Below, piece after piece: positions 49,636 through 58,357 of a stretch of DNA of 64,000 nucleotides. The DNA comes from Hymenobacter jeongseonensis. Its GTDB lineage: Bacteria; Bacteroidota; Bacteroidia; Cytophagales; Hymenobacteraceae. The stretch's first letter is position 1, and each line of letters starts with the position of its first letter. Made by a program: the position numbers and the translations under genes. The DNA is taken from the NCBI RefSeq assembly GCF_015694725.1, contig NZ_JADQDQ010000015.1, positions 1 through 64,000 of the forward strand. The letters run 5' to 3'. The notes below the pieces were generated by a model that had not been told where the DNA came from, made no database searches, and saw only the letters and a list, made by a program, of their open reading frames with translations.

Positions 49636-50762
49636 AAATCATTCACCTCATTCTCGGCAAGGCCAACCCGGAGCGCATGAACGGCGTGAACAAAGTGGTG
49701 CACGCGCTGGCCACCCACCAGAGCCGCGCCCAGTGGGACGTGGAGGTGTGGGGCATCACCCCGGACGTGGCGGTGAACTACCCGGCCCGCGAATTCACCA
49801 CCCGCCTGTTCCGGGCCGGCCGCAACCCGTTTCAGCTGTCCCAGCCGCTGATAACGGCCCTGACCGAGGTAGCGGGGGAGGGGGCCGTGGTGCACCTGCA
49901 CGGCGGCTTTATTCCGGCGTATTACTCGGCGGCCCAGCTGCTCAAAACCCTGGGCGTGGCGTACGTGATGACCCCGCACGGAGCCTACAATGCCCACGCG
50001 CTGGGCAAGAACCACCTGCTAAAACGCCTGTACCTGGGCTGCTGCGAGCATTTCGTGCTCCGCAACGCGGCCGTGGTGCATTGCCTGGGGCAAAGCGAGG
50101 TGCAGGGCGTGAAGGCCCTGCTGCCCGAGCTCGAAACCTGCCTGCTGCCCTATGGCTACGAGGACGAAACCGGCGGTGGCGCGGAGCCCGGCCCGGTGCC
50201 CCACGACAGCTTCCGGGTGGGCTTTTGCGGGCGCCTCGACGAGCGCAGCAAGGGCCTCGACTGCCTCATTGCCGGCTTCGGCCAGTTTGCCCAGCAGCTG
50301 CCCGATGCCGAGCTCTGGATTATTGGCGACGGCCCCGACCGCGACCGGGTGGCGCGCTGGGCGGCCCGGCTGCCCGCCGGCCAGGTGAAGCTGCTCGGCA
50401 GCCGCTACGGGGCCGATAAAAAGGCCCTGCTGGCCCAGCTCGACGCTTTTGCCCATCCCTCTCACTACGAAGGCCTGCCCACGGCCGTGCTCGAAGCCGC
50501 CGCGCTCGGCATTCCGTGCGTGGTGACCGAGGCCACCAACCTGGGCTCCTACATCCGGGACTTTGCCTGCGGGCAGGTGCTGGAAAACGCCCGCCCCGAG
50601 CAGCTGGCCGCCAGCCTGCACCGCCTGCACGCGCAGTGCGGCGGGGCTGGGCAGCTGGAATTCCGGCAGCGCAGCCGCACCATGGTGGCCACGGCTTTTG
50701 CCTGGCCCACGCTGCTGCACAACTATCAACTCATGTACGACCGCGCCTACCATGCTGCCTAA
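49632..50762 (+). CDS. Glycosyltransferase family 4
   Basis: The 376-residue GT-B enzyme has an N-terminal acceptor domain (IIHLILGKANPERMNGVNKV, LHGGFIPAYYSAAQLLK) and a C-terminal Glycos_transf_1 domain. It has VGFCGRLDERSKGLDCLIAG, LWIIGDGPDRDRV and the E-x7-E motif in HYEGLPTAVLEAAALGIPCV. It is a retaining transferase that adds a sugar to the repeat unit at the cytoplasmic face; the sugar is unknown. It overlaps the flippase (ATGA) and the polymerase gene (11 bases). Confidence 0.9.
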   Translation: MKIIHLILGKANPERMNGVNKVVHALATHQSRAQWDVEVWGITPDVAVNYPAREFTTRLFRAGRNPFQLSQPLITALTEVAGEGAVVHLHGGFIPAYYSAAQLLKTLGVAYVMTPHGAYNAHALGKNHLLKRLYLGCCEHFVLRNAAVVHCLGQSEVQGVKALLPELETCLLPYGYEDETGGGAEPGPVPHDSFRVGFCGRLDERSKGLDCLIAGFGQFAQQLPDAELWIIGDGPDRDRVARWAARLPAGQVKLLGSRYGADKKALLAQLDAFAHPSHYEGLPTAVLEAAALGIPCVVTEATNLGSYIRDFACGQVLENARPEQLAASLHRLHAQCGGAGQLEFRQRSRTMVATAFAWPTLLHNYQLMYDRAYHAA

Positions 50763-52053
50763 ACGCTCCTTGCCCTTCGCCCCCGACTACAGCGCATTTC
50801 TGCGCTTGGTGCAGGTGCTCCTCACGGTTATCGTGCTCGTGATGCTGGCCAGCTTTTTTACCTGGACCGACAACGTGGCCGTTACCCGCGCGGCCAAAAT
50901 TGTGGCCCGCGTGGCCATGACCGGGGCGGCCTACGGCGTGTACCGCCTCATTCTGGCCCGCGGGGCCGTCGACTCGTTTCGGTGGCAGCATAGCCTGGCC
51001 CCGCTGCTTTACGGGGCCTACCTGCTGCTGGGCGTGGCGTCGCTGCTGTGGTCTACCAACCCGGGGTATTCGCTGCTGCAGCTGGTGATGGACGTGGCCA
51101 GCCTGGTTTTCGCCTACTTTTTCGTGAAGTGCTTTTTGCTGCTTGAGGCGTTTTTCCCGGCTCGTTCCGTGCTCCTGTCGCAGGTGCTGGGCACGGCTTC
51201 GTTCTGGCTGGTGCTGCTGTTTGTGGTGGGGCTGGTGGTGGCCCCCGAGGTGTTTGGCCGCCTTACCCACGGCGCCGCCGAAATCCGCCTCGGCGGCTAC
51301 TTCATCAACCCCAACGAGCTGGGCATGCTGTGCGTGGTGTGCCTTTCGTGCCTGTGGCTGGGCCTCTACCGGGGCCACCGCCCGGTGCTCACGGCGTTGC
51401 AGATGGCGCCCGTGCTGGCGGCGCTGGTCCTCACCGGCTCGCGCTCCTCGCTGGTGGGCTTTCTGCTGATTGTGGGCTTCCACATCTGGCAGGCCCGCAG
51501 CACCCGCTTGAAGCTGGCGCTGGCCACGGCCACGCTGCTGGCCCTGCCGCTGGTGGGGCAGCTGTTCATCAAGCAGGGTGGGCTGGATGAGGTGCTGAAC
51601 CTGACCGGCCGCCTCCCGTTCTGGCACGCCCTGCTCACCGAGGGCCTGCCCAAGGAGCCGCTGCTGGGCTACGGCTTCATGCGGATTGCCTACGGCGACT
51701 ACTTCCAGAGCGCCCACACTTACGCCGCCCAAATGACGCACAACACCTTCATCCAGGTGCTGCTGAACCTGGGGCTGGTGGGCTTCGCCATCGTGCTGGC
51801 GCAATTGGCCTTCACCCTGCGCGGCTTTGCCGCCTACCCCACCCACGAGGGCCGGCTGCTGCTGCTGGGCATCTTCCTGCCTATTCTCATCAACTCCTTC
51901 ACCGAGTTCGGCATTTTCGGCCTGTCCAACTACGGCATCCTGTTCTACCAGCTGCTGATTTTTCTCATCAGCCTGCGCTACAACCCCCGGCTGAGCACGC
52001 CCGAGCAGCTTTTTCTGAAGCGTATGCGCCCCGAGCTGGCGTTGGCCGGCTAA
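50752..52053 (+). CDS. O-antigen ligase / Wzy-type polysaccharide polymerase
   Basis: The 433-residue membrane protein has about 11-12 membrane segments and a large loop near 300-345 (LNLTGRLPFWHALLTEGLPK, EPLLGYGFMRIAYGDYFQSA, THNTFIQVLLNLGLVG). This TGR...W...P..G.G and H-N-x-x-L pattern is that of the Wzy_C (PF04932) family. It probably polymerises repeat units in the periplasm. I chose the ATG at 50752, which overlaps the upstream gene and gives the first cytoplasmic segment. Confidence 0.88.
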   Translation: MLPKRSLPFAPDYSAFLRLVQVLLTVIVLVMLASFFTWTDNVAVTRAAKIVARVAMTGAAYGVYRLILARGAVDSFRWQHSLAPLLYGAYLLLGVASLLWSTNPGYSLLQLVMDVASLVFAYFFVKCFLLLEAFFPARSVLLSQVLGTASFWLVLLFVVGLVVAPEVFGRLTHGAAEIRLGGYFINPNELGMLCVVCLSCLWLGLYRGHRPVLTALQMAPVLAALVLTGSRSSLVGFLLIVGFHIWQARSTRLKLALATATLLALPLVGQLFIKQGGLDEVLNLTGRLPFWHALLTEGLPKEPLLGYGFMRIAYGDYFQSAHTYAAQMTHNTFIQVLLNLGLVGFAIVLAQLAFTLRGFAAYPTHEGRLLLLGIFLPILINSFTEFGIFGLSNYGILFYQLLIFLISLRYNPRLSTPEQLFLKRMRPELALAG

Positions 52054-52118
52054 GCCCAACCGCACCGGCAGCCTCTTCCCCAATTTCCACTTGTTATTCA
52101 CTCCAAAACCCCTTCATC

Positions 52119-52283
52119 ATGAAAGTAATCGACAACCTCCTGCTAATGCCCCGTATCTCTTTGATGATGGGCATATTGATAATCTCCCGCGTGTTTTCGC
52201 CCCACCTGACCGACAGTGCCCTCTCGGAGCAGGAATATGCCGAAGGCGAGCCGCTGGGGCTGGCCCCCCGCCACGTCGCCTGA
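52119..52283 (+). CDS. Small putative membrane peptide (54 residues)
   Basis: The frame starts ATG AAA and encodes MKVIDNLLLMPRISLMMGIL, a further IISRVFSPHL, then an acidic tail (SALSEQEYAEGEPLGL) and ends at TGA 52283. It has one likely membrane helix (about 8-23). It follows the polymerase by 65 bases on the same strand. No homologue is recalled. The orderly layout and a clean ATG favour a real gene, but its small size leaves doubt. Confidence 0.4.
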   Translation: MKVIDNLLLMPRISLMMGILIISRVFSPHLTDSALSEQEYAEGEPLGLAPRHVA

Positions 52284-52707
52284 AACGCTGGCATTGTATG
52301 CCGCAGCTGAGCGGGAGGAGCGCGGCCCCGCCGCCGATTTCGGGGCGAAAAGCGCCGACCCGCGCTACCCGATGTCGCGCCAACGCATGCACCGGGCCCC
52401 GCATCTGGGCTACGGCCCGCTTCGGCGCGGCTCCCGGCCCTAGCGGCCCGGCCCCAATTCCGGGCTCCGGAAGCCACCACCCAAGCCAGTGCTTCGTGCG
52501 GATTCTTCCGCCGCAGCGCTGGCTTTCGCTATTCTTGGAAGCCGGTGCCCCAGCGTCAGGGGGGCGGCGCTCATTCGCGGTGCCCATGCCTTGGAGCGGC
52601 ACTCCAGTTTATGGAGCGCGGCAATCGACGACCCTATTACATTAATCATACTATCAAGTAGTTAAACATAAAAATAGCTTTGGCACCACCTTGGTATCAG
52701 GGCTGGC
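52284..52707. other. Intergenic region inside the exopolysaccharide locus
   Basis: No gene is supported here. The last 90 bases become AT-rich and contain TTTGGCACC (52679-52687), which matches the sigma-54 -24 element. The -12 side (TTGGTA) is off register by one base and lacks the GC, so a sigma-54 promoter is only possible. A break here suggests that the downstream genes form a second transcription unit. Confidence 0.4.
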
Positions 52708-55158
52708 ATGACCACTACTACATTATCAGCCCCTGACGAGGTACTGCTAACCGGCTTGATGGGCAAGCTGGGATATTTGCCGACGGAAGCGCGCGGCATT
52801 CGGCTGCGGGGCATGCGCAACCCCGATGGCAGCCTGCGCTGGGTGTGGCCGGCAACGCTGCGCCAGCCCTTATTTCTGGAATTCTATAACGCGGCTTCGC
52901 CGAAGGCAAAACTATTCGAGCGGGCGGTACGGCTGGCGTTTGCCTGTGGCCTGCAGGGCTTGCTGTTCCCGCTTTTGCCCGCCCGCTACGGCCGCACCGG
53001 CGTGCAGGGGTGGTCGATGACGGCTTTTGCACTCTTTACGGGCACGCCCGGCACCTACCGCAAGGCCGTGTGCTGCCACACGGACACCACGGGCCAACGC
53101 TTCTTTGTGAAGATGCCGCTGACCCCGGCGGCGGCGGTGCGGGTGCAGGCCGAAACGCAGGCCCTGAAAGGTTTGGCCAGCCGCCCGGCCGCTTCGTTCC
53201 GGGTGCCGGAGGTGGTGGCGGCGCACGATGATTTCCTGCACCAAACCGAAGTGAAACCCGCACAGGCCACCCGCGTCGGCCACCTCACGCCGCGGCACCT
53301 GGCCTACCTGCACGAGCAGCTGCGCGAAACTTCTGTGCGCCGCCCCCTGGCCGATACCACGTTCTGGCAGACCACCGAAGCGCAGGTATCGGAGCTGCAA
53401 GGGCTGCCGGAAACCCGTATTCCCTACGGCCTGCGCGCCAAGCTGCTGCAGCTCTACCACCGCATCGACTCGGAGCAAGTGGTAGGGCTGGCCTTCGCCC
53501 ACGGCGATTTCACGAGCTGGAACTGCTGGCTCGGCCCCGACCTCGTGGCCCTCTACGATTTGGAGTTTGCCCAGCCCGAGGCTCCGCTGCTCTACGACCT
53601 GTTCCACTTTCACGTGCAGCAGGGCTTGTTGGTGAGCCGCCGCCAGCCCGCGCAGGTACGCGCCACCATGTGGGAGCAGGCCCGCGCCGAGTTTCCGGCC
53701 ATTCCCGAAGCCGAGCTGGCCCTGGCTTGGCAGCTGTACCTGCTGCACCACGTTTCGCGCTACGCCCTGGCCTACCACGCCCAGGAAGCCTGGCATGCGC
53801 AGGTGCAGTGGCAGCTGGTCGGCTGGAACGAGCTGCTGACCCTGGAGCTGGCCGCCCACGCTGCGCACCGCCAATTATGCCTCTACGATTTCCTGGATTC
53901 GCTCCAGCCCCGCGCCAGCGTGGTGCTCAAACAGCGGGCCGAAAACGCCTACTACCCCGGGCCCACGGCCGACCTGGATTTGCTGGTGAGCCGGGCGCAA
54001 ATGGCCCGTTCGGTGGCGTTTTTGCGCAGCTTCCCGCTAGTGCGCTCGGTGGCGGTGCGCCGGCAGGCCCACATGCATTCGGTGGACTGCATTTTTCAGG
54101 ACGGCACATTTCTGTCCGTCGATTTGCTGCACCAGCTCTGGCGGAAGTCGGTGCCCATGATGGACCGCGCCGAGATGCTGGCTTATGCACGCGCCGCAGC
54201 CGGCGTTACGGTGCCCGCGCTGCGCCACGATTTCGAGTACACCTGGCTGTTTTACTGGCTGAATGGCAGCGACCTGCCCGCCGCCCACCGCCGGCACTAC
54301 GAGCAGTGCAGCCCGGCCGAGCAAGCCGAACTGCTGGCCCACCTGGCCACCAAATACAACCTGCGCTTCGACAGCATCCGGGCCGCCGCTACTTACCACC
54401 CCGAGGCCGCGCAGGAGGTGCGAGAGCAACTACGGGACCAGCCCGGCAGCGGCTTTTTCCAGCGTCAGTGGCGGGCGTTGCGCTACGGCTGGGGCCAGGC
54501 CACCTCGTTTTTCCAGCCCAATGGCTTCGTCATCTCCTTCAGCGGCGTCGATGGAGCCGGAAAGTCCACGGTCATCGAAAAGGTGAAGGAGCACCTCGAA
54601 AAAAAGTGGCGCAAACGCGTGGTCGTGCTGCGGCACCGCCCCTCGGTGCTGCCCATCCTCAGCGCCTGGCAACACGGGCAGGCCGAAGCCGAGCGACGCT
54701 CGGTGGCCCGCCTGCCACGCCGGGGTGGCAACCGCCGCCTGAAGTCCTCGCTGGTCCGCTTCGGCTACTACTACCTCGACTACCTGCTGGGCCAGGTGGT
54801 GGTATGGCTGAAGTACACCAGCCGCGGCCAGGTGGTGCTGTATGACCGGTACTACTTCGATTTCATCAACGACGGCGAGCGCAGCAACATCCGCCTGCCC
54901 GAGCGCCTCACCAAAGCCCTGTACACCTTCGTGAGCAAGCCGCGCCTCAACTTCTTCCTCTACGCCGACCCGGATGTGATTCTGCACCGCAAGCAGGAGC
55001 TCTCGGGCGAAACCATCGTGCAGCTCACCCAGAAGTACCGAGCCCTGTTCGGGCAGCTAGCCGGGCAGTACCCGCAGTCTCAGTACGTGCCCATCGAGAA
55101 CCATAATCTGGACAACACGCTGGACCTCATCGGCCAGTACATTCAAGCGGAGGTATAA
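52708..55158 (+). CDS. Three-module fusion: APH-like kinase, nucleotidyltransferase-like domain and thymidylate-kinase-like P-loop domain
   Basis: The 816-residue protein has three modules. The first (about 100-400) is APH/choline-kinase-like, with H265-G-D267-F-T-S-W-N272 and a later D284 in LYDLEFAQPE, followed by LLYDLFHFHV. The second (about 395-590) carries AENAYYPGPTADLDLLVSRA with D422 and D424, a minimal nucleotidyltransferase signature, then a helical region. The third (about 605-816) has Walker A G613-VDGAGKST621, a Y-D-R-Y-Y-F-D motif and the LID-like DPDVILHRKQEL of thymidylate-kinase-like enzymes. It may salvage or activate a sugar, or modify a lipid or glycan carrier, at the start of the second half of the locus. 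The function is not known. Confidence 0.85.
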   Translation: MTTTTLSAPDEVLLTGLMGKLGYLPTEARGIRLRGMRNPDGSLRWVWPATLRQPLFLEFYNAASPKAKLFERAVRLAFACGLQGLLFPLLPARYGRTGVQGWSMTAFALFTGTPGTYRKAVCCHTDTTGQRFFVKMPLTPAAAVRVQAETQALKGLASRPAASFRVPEVVAAHDDFLHQTEVKPAQATRVGHLTPRHLAYLHEQLRETSVRRPLADTTFWQTTEAQVSELQGLPETRIPYGLRAKLLQLYHRIDSEQVVGLAFAHGDFTSWNCWLGPDLVALYDLEFAQPEAPLLYDLFHFHVQQGLLVSRRQPAQVRATMWEQARAEFPAIPEAELALAWQLYLLHHVSRYALAYHAQEAWHAQVQWQLVGWNELLTLELAAHAAHRQLCLYDFLDSLQPRASVVLKQRAENAYYPGPTADLDLLVSRAQMARSVAFLRSFPLVRSVAVRRQAHMHSVDCIFQDGTFLSVDLLHQLWRKSVPMMDRAEMLAYARAAAGVTVPALRHDFEYTWLFYWLNGSDLPAAHRRHYEQCSPAEQAELLAHLATKYNLRFDSIRAAATYHPEAAQEVREQLRDQPGSGFFQRQWRALRYGWGQATSFFQPNGFVISFSGVDGAGKSTVIEKVKEHLEKKWRKRVVVLRHRPSVLPILSAWQHGQAEAERRSVARLPRRGGNRRLKSSLVRFGYYYLDYLLGQVVVWLKYTSRGQVVLYDRYYFDFINDGERSNIRLPERLTKALYTFVSKPRLNFFLYADPDVILHRKQELSGETIVQLTQKYRALFGQLAGQYPQSQYVPIENHNLDNTLDLIGQYIQAEV

Positions 55159-55160
55159 TC

Positions 55161-55892
55161 ATGCGCACTTTCCTCGAACAGTGGGTGCGGCGGCGCAACC
55201 CCGACTTTCTCATTCATCCGAGCGTGCCCACGAGCTGGCTGCTGGGCTTTGCGGCCCGCACGGCCGGCGCGCTGCTGCGCGGCGCGGCGCTGGGCCTGCG
55301 CGGCCGCCACCCGCACGGCGCGATGCTGGGCCACGGCGTGCAGTTCGCCTATTTGAGCGGCATTCGCTTCGGAGCCTGGCTGAAGGCCGGCGACCAGGTG
55401 CGCTTCAGCGGCCTGAGCACCGATGGCCTGATTATGGGCCGCCGCGTGAGCATTGGCGCTTTCAGCCAGGTTATTGTCTCGACTTCCTTGCAGGAGCCGG
55501 GCGCATTCATCCTGATTGGCAACCGGGTGGGCATCGGCGAGTTTGCCTACCTGGGCGGCGGCGGCGGCTTGCAGATTGACGACGACTGCATCATCGGCCA
55601 GTATTTCAGTTGCCATCCCGAAAACCACCTCCACGCCGACCCGCGGGTACCCATCCGGCTGCAGGGTGTGGTGCGCCGGGGCATCCACATCGGGGCCGGG
55701 TGCTGGATTGGCAGCAAGGTGACGGTGCTCGACGGCGTAAGCATTGGGGCGGGGTGTGTAGTCGCGGCCGGAGCCGTGGTTACGCGCTCGGTGCCCGCCG
55801 GTAGTGTCGTGGCCGGGGTGCCGGCCCGCGTGATTTCCACCCGCGAGGCACAGCCGGTGGCGGTGCTCCGCGAAACCGCTCTGGCCTCATGA
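55161..55892 (+). CDS. Acyltransferase with left-handed beta-helix (hexapeptide repeats)
   Basis: The 243-residue protein has an N-terminal non-repeat part (about 1-75; ending AYLSGIRFGA) and hexapeptide repeats (about 80-215) such as IGAFSQVIV, IGNRVGIGEFAYLG, IGAGCWIGSKVTVLDGVSIG and AGCVVAAGAVVTRSVPAGSV, with a likely catalytic histidine in SCHPENHLH. It probably acetylates the sugar repeat. It starts two bases after the fusion gene and overlaps the next gene (ATGA). Confidence 0.9.
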   Translation: MRTFLEQWVRRRNPDFLIHPSVPTSWLLGFAARTAGALLRGAALGLRGRHPHGAMLGHGVQFAYLSGIRFGAWLKAGDQVRFSGLSTDGLIMGRRVSIGAFSQVIVSTSLQEPGAFILIGNRVGIGEFAYLGGGGGLQIDDDCIIGQYFSCHPENHLHADPRVPIRLQGVVRRGIHIGAGCWIGSKVTVLDGVSIGAGCVVAAGAVVTRSVPAGSVVAGVPARVISTREAQPVAVLRETALAS

Positions 55893-57139
55893 AAACCGTG
55901 CTGATGACGGCCTACGCCGTGAATCCCTACAAGGGCTCGGAAGACGGGATGGGCTGGAGCTTCATTCTGCAAGCGGCCCGCACGCACCGCGTGGTGGCCG
56001 TGACGCGCCGCAATAACGAGCCGCCCATTCGCCGCTTTCTGGCCGAGCACCCCGAACTGGCCACCCTGGCCACCGGCATCACCTTCCTGTATTTCGACCT
56101 GCCAGCCTGGATGCGCTGGTGGAAAAAAGGCCCACTGCTGTCGGTGCTCTACTTCTATATGTGGCAGTTGGGGCTGGGCCTGTGGCTGTGGGCCCGCCGC
56201 CGCCGGCTGGGAGTAGATGTGGTGCATAACCTGAACTTCCACAACGACTGGACGCCCTCGTTTCTGTGGCTGCTGGGCCGGCCGCTGGTGTGGGGTCCCA
56301 TTGGCCACCACCCACCCATTCCGGCCAGCCACCTGCGCCAGTACGGCCGCGCCGCCTACTGCCAGGACCGGGCCATCGGCCTGCTGAAGCGCGCCTTCTG
56401 GACGTTCGACCCGTTTCTGCGCATCACGCGCCGGGCAGCCGGGCAGGTACTGTGCATGAACTCGGCGGTGGCGCCCCGCCTGGGCCTGCGCGCCGGGCAA
56501 TTTGAAATCGTGCCTTCGGTGGCCATTCACATGCCGGCCCAGGAATCCATCGCAGCCGCCGTGCCGCGCAAAGAATTTGTGGTGATGATAGCTGCCCGCA
56601 TGGTGCCACTGAAAGGGTTCGACATGGTGATTCAGGCTTTTGCCGCCTTTTACCACGGCCTGAGCGCCGCCGACCAGCCCAACGCCCGGTTGCTGCTCAT
56701 CGGTAGCGGCACCGAGGAAGCGTGCCTACTGCGCATGGTGAAAGAGCACGGTGTGGCACCCTGCACGCAGCACCGGCCCTGGCTCGACCGGGAGGAGCTG
56801 CTGCGCACTTACAGCCAGGCGTCGGTTTTCTTTTTCCCTTCGCACGAGGGCGCCGGCATGGTGGTGGCCGAGGCCATGAGCCACGGCGTGCCCGTGCTCT
56901 GCTACCAGAACGAAGGCCCAGGCGAGCTGGTGCCGCCCGATTCCAGCCTCACAGTGCCCTACGCCTCCTTCGCACAGAACGTCCGGGATTTCGCCGCGCA
57001 GCTCGGGCGCCTGCACGCCTGCCCGCTGCTGCTGGCCGCCGAAGCCCGCCTGTGCCGCAGCCACACCGATGCCCACCACACCTGGACCCGCCGCGGCCAG
57101 CAGTTAGAACGCATTTATCAGCAAGCCCTTATTTCATGA
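55889..57139 (+). CDS. Glycosyltransferase family 4
   Basis: The 416-residue GT-B enzyme begins MKTVLMTAYAVNPYKGSEDG, a start typical of Bacteroidota GT4 enzymes, with G-W-x-x-I-L-Q-A in the acceptor-binding helix. The C-terminal domain contains VVMIAARMVPLKGFDMVIQA, LLLIGSGTEEACL and the E-x7-E motif in HEGAGMVVAEAMSHGVPVLC. It adds a sugar to the repeat unit; the donor is unknown. It overlaps both neighbours as ATGA. Confidence 0.9.
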   Translation: MKTVLMTAYAVNPYKGSEDGMGWSFILQAARTHRVVAVTRRNNEPPIRRFLAEHPELATLATGITFLYFDLPAWMRWWKKGPLLSVLYFYMWQLGLGLWLWARRRRLGVDVVHNLNFHNDWTPSFLWLLGRPLVWGPIGHHPPIPASHLRQYGRAAYCQDRAIGLLKRAFWTFDPFLRITRRAAGQVLCMNSAVAPRLGLRAGQFEIVPSVAIHMPAQESIAAAVPRKEFVVMIAARMVPLKGFDMVIQAFAAFYHGLSAADQPNARLLLIGSGTEEACLLRMVKEHGVAPCTQHRPWLDREELLRTYSQASVFFFPSHEGAGMVVAEAMSHGVPVLCYQNEGPGELVPPDSSLTVPYASFAQNVRDFAAQLGRLHACPLLLAAEARLCRSHTDAHHTWTRRGQQLERIYQQALIS

Positions 57140-58296
57140 AACGCATTATCTCCGTTCACTTATTGAACGACCGCAGCGGCAGCCCCCAAGTGTTGCGCAA
57201 CTCGCTGAGCTGCCTGAGCAGCGCCGGCTACCACATCGACCTGCTCACGGCCACCTCCGACCAGGAGGCCGGCTGCCTAAGCGAGCTGCCCGGCGTGGTC
57301 GCGCACGCGCTGCCCTACCGCTTGCAGCCCAGCCGCTGGCGCACGCTGCTTAATTTCTGCTGGGTGCAGGCCGTGGTGTTTGCCAAAGTGCTGCACCTGG
57401 CCGGCCCCGGCACGGTGGTGTATGTGAATTCACTGCTACCCGGCGGGGCGGCGCTGGCGGCCCGTTGCCGGGGTGCCCGCGTAGTGTACCACGTGCACGA
57501 GGTGTCGCTGCGCCCGGCGCTGCTGCAACGGCTGCTCTGCGGCATCGTGAACCTGACGGCCGACCGGGTGCTGTTTGTGTCGCACTTCGTACGGCAGCAG
57601 CTGGCGCTGTCGGTGCCGCAGCAGGCAGTGGTGCACAATGTCTTATCCCCGGATTTCCTGAATGAAGCCAACGCTGTGGTTCCGGCGGCTCAGCCCTTCC
57701 GGGTGCTCATGGCCTGCTCACTGAAAGACTACAAGGGCGTGCCCGAGTTCTTCGACCTGGCCCGTGCCCTGCCCGACATGGCATTCGAGCTGGTGCTGAA
57801 TGCGGCCCCGGCGCAGGTGGCCAGCTTCCAGGCCAGTGCCGCCGCGCCCTCCAACCTGACCCTGTACGCCAGCACCGCCAACATGCACGCCCACTACCGC
57901 CGGGCATCGGTGGTGGTGAACCTCTCGCGCCCTGCCGAGTGGGTCGAAACCTTCGGCCTGACCATTCTCGAAGCCATGCAGTACGGCAAGCCCGTCATCG
58001 TGCCCGTGGTGGGCGGGATGGCCGAGGTCAACATCGTGGGCGAAACGGGCTTCGCCATCGACAGCCGCGACCTCCCGGCCCTGGAGCGGGCGCTGCACCT
58101 GCTGCAGCAGTTTCCGCGCAAGTACGCCGCCATGTCGGCCGCGTGCCGGCGGCGGGCGGCCGAGTTCGCCCCCAGTCGTTTCTCAGAGCAGATAAACCAG
58201 CAGTTTGAGGCCGAGTTCGCCCGGTTTCCGCTGGCGCTGCCCCCCGTGCCGGCTCGTTTTCCGGGGCGGACTATCCCGGCTCCGGCGGTCGGGTAG
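57136..58296 (+). CDS. Glycosyltransferase family 4
   Basis: The 386-residue GT-B enzyme has N-terminal MKRIISVHLLNDRSGSPQVL, VVYVNSLLPGGAALAARCRG and VVYHVHEVSL. The C-terminal domain carries PFRVLMACSLKDYKGVPEFF, YASTANMHAHYRRASVVVNL and the E-x7-E motif of ETFGLTILEAMQYGKPVIVP. The NDRSGSPQVL start suggests a member that recognises a particular lipid-linked acceptor, but none is identified. It is read from the ATG overlapping the preceding stop and is the last gene of the tightly packed block. Confidence 0.9.
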   Translation: MKRIISVHLLNDRSGSPQVLRNSLSCLSSAGYHIDLLTATSDQEAGCLSELPGVVAHALPYRLQPSRWRTLLNFCWVQAVVFAKVLHLAGPGTVVYVNSLLPGGAALAARCRGARVVYHVHEVSLRPALLQRLLCGIVNLTADRVLFVSHFVRQQLALSVPQQAVVHNVLSPDFLNEANAVVPAAQPFRVLMACSLKDYKGVPEFFDLARALPDMAFELVLNAAPAQVASFQASAAAPSNLTLYASTANMHAHYRRASVVVNLSRPAEWVETFGLTILEAMQYGKPVIVPVVGGMAEVNIVGETGFAIDSRDLPALERALHLLQQFPRKYAAMSAACRRRAAEFAPSRFSEQINQQFEAEFARFPLALPPVPARFPGRTIPAPAVG

Positions 58297-58357
58297 TCCC
58301 GGCGCGCTGCTCCCCTCATTCCCATTCATTTGACTCAACCGCTTACCCATTCCTTTC

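Noticed and set aside
52679..52694. Sigma-54 promoter before the fusion gene
   Set aside because: The -24 element is good, but the -12 element lacks GC and is one base out of register; kept only as a weak note.
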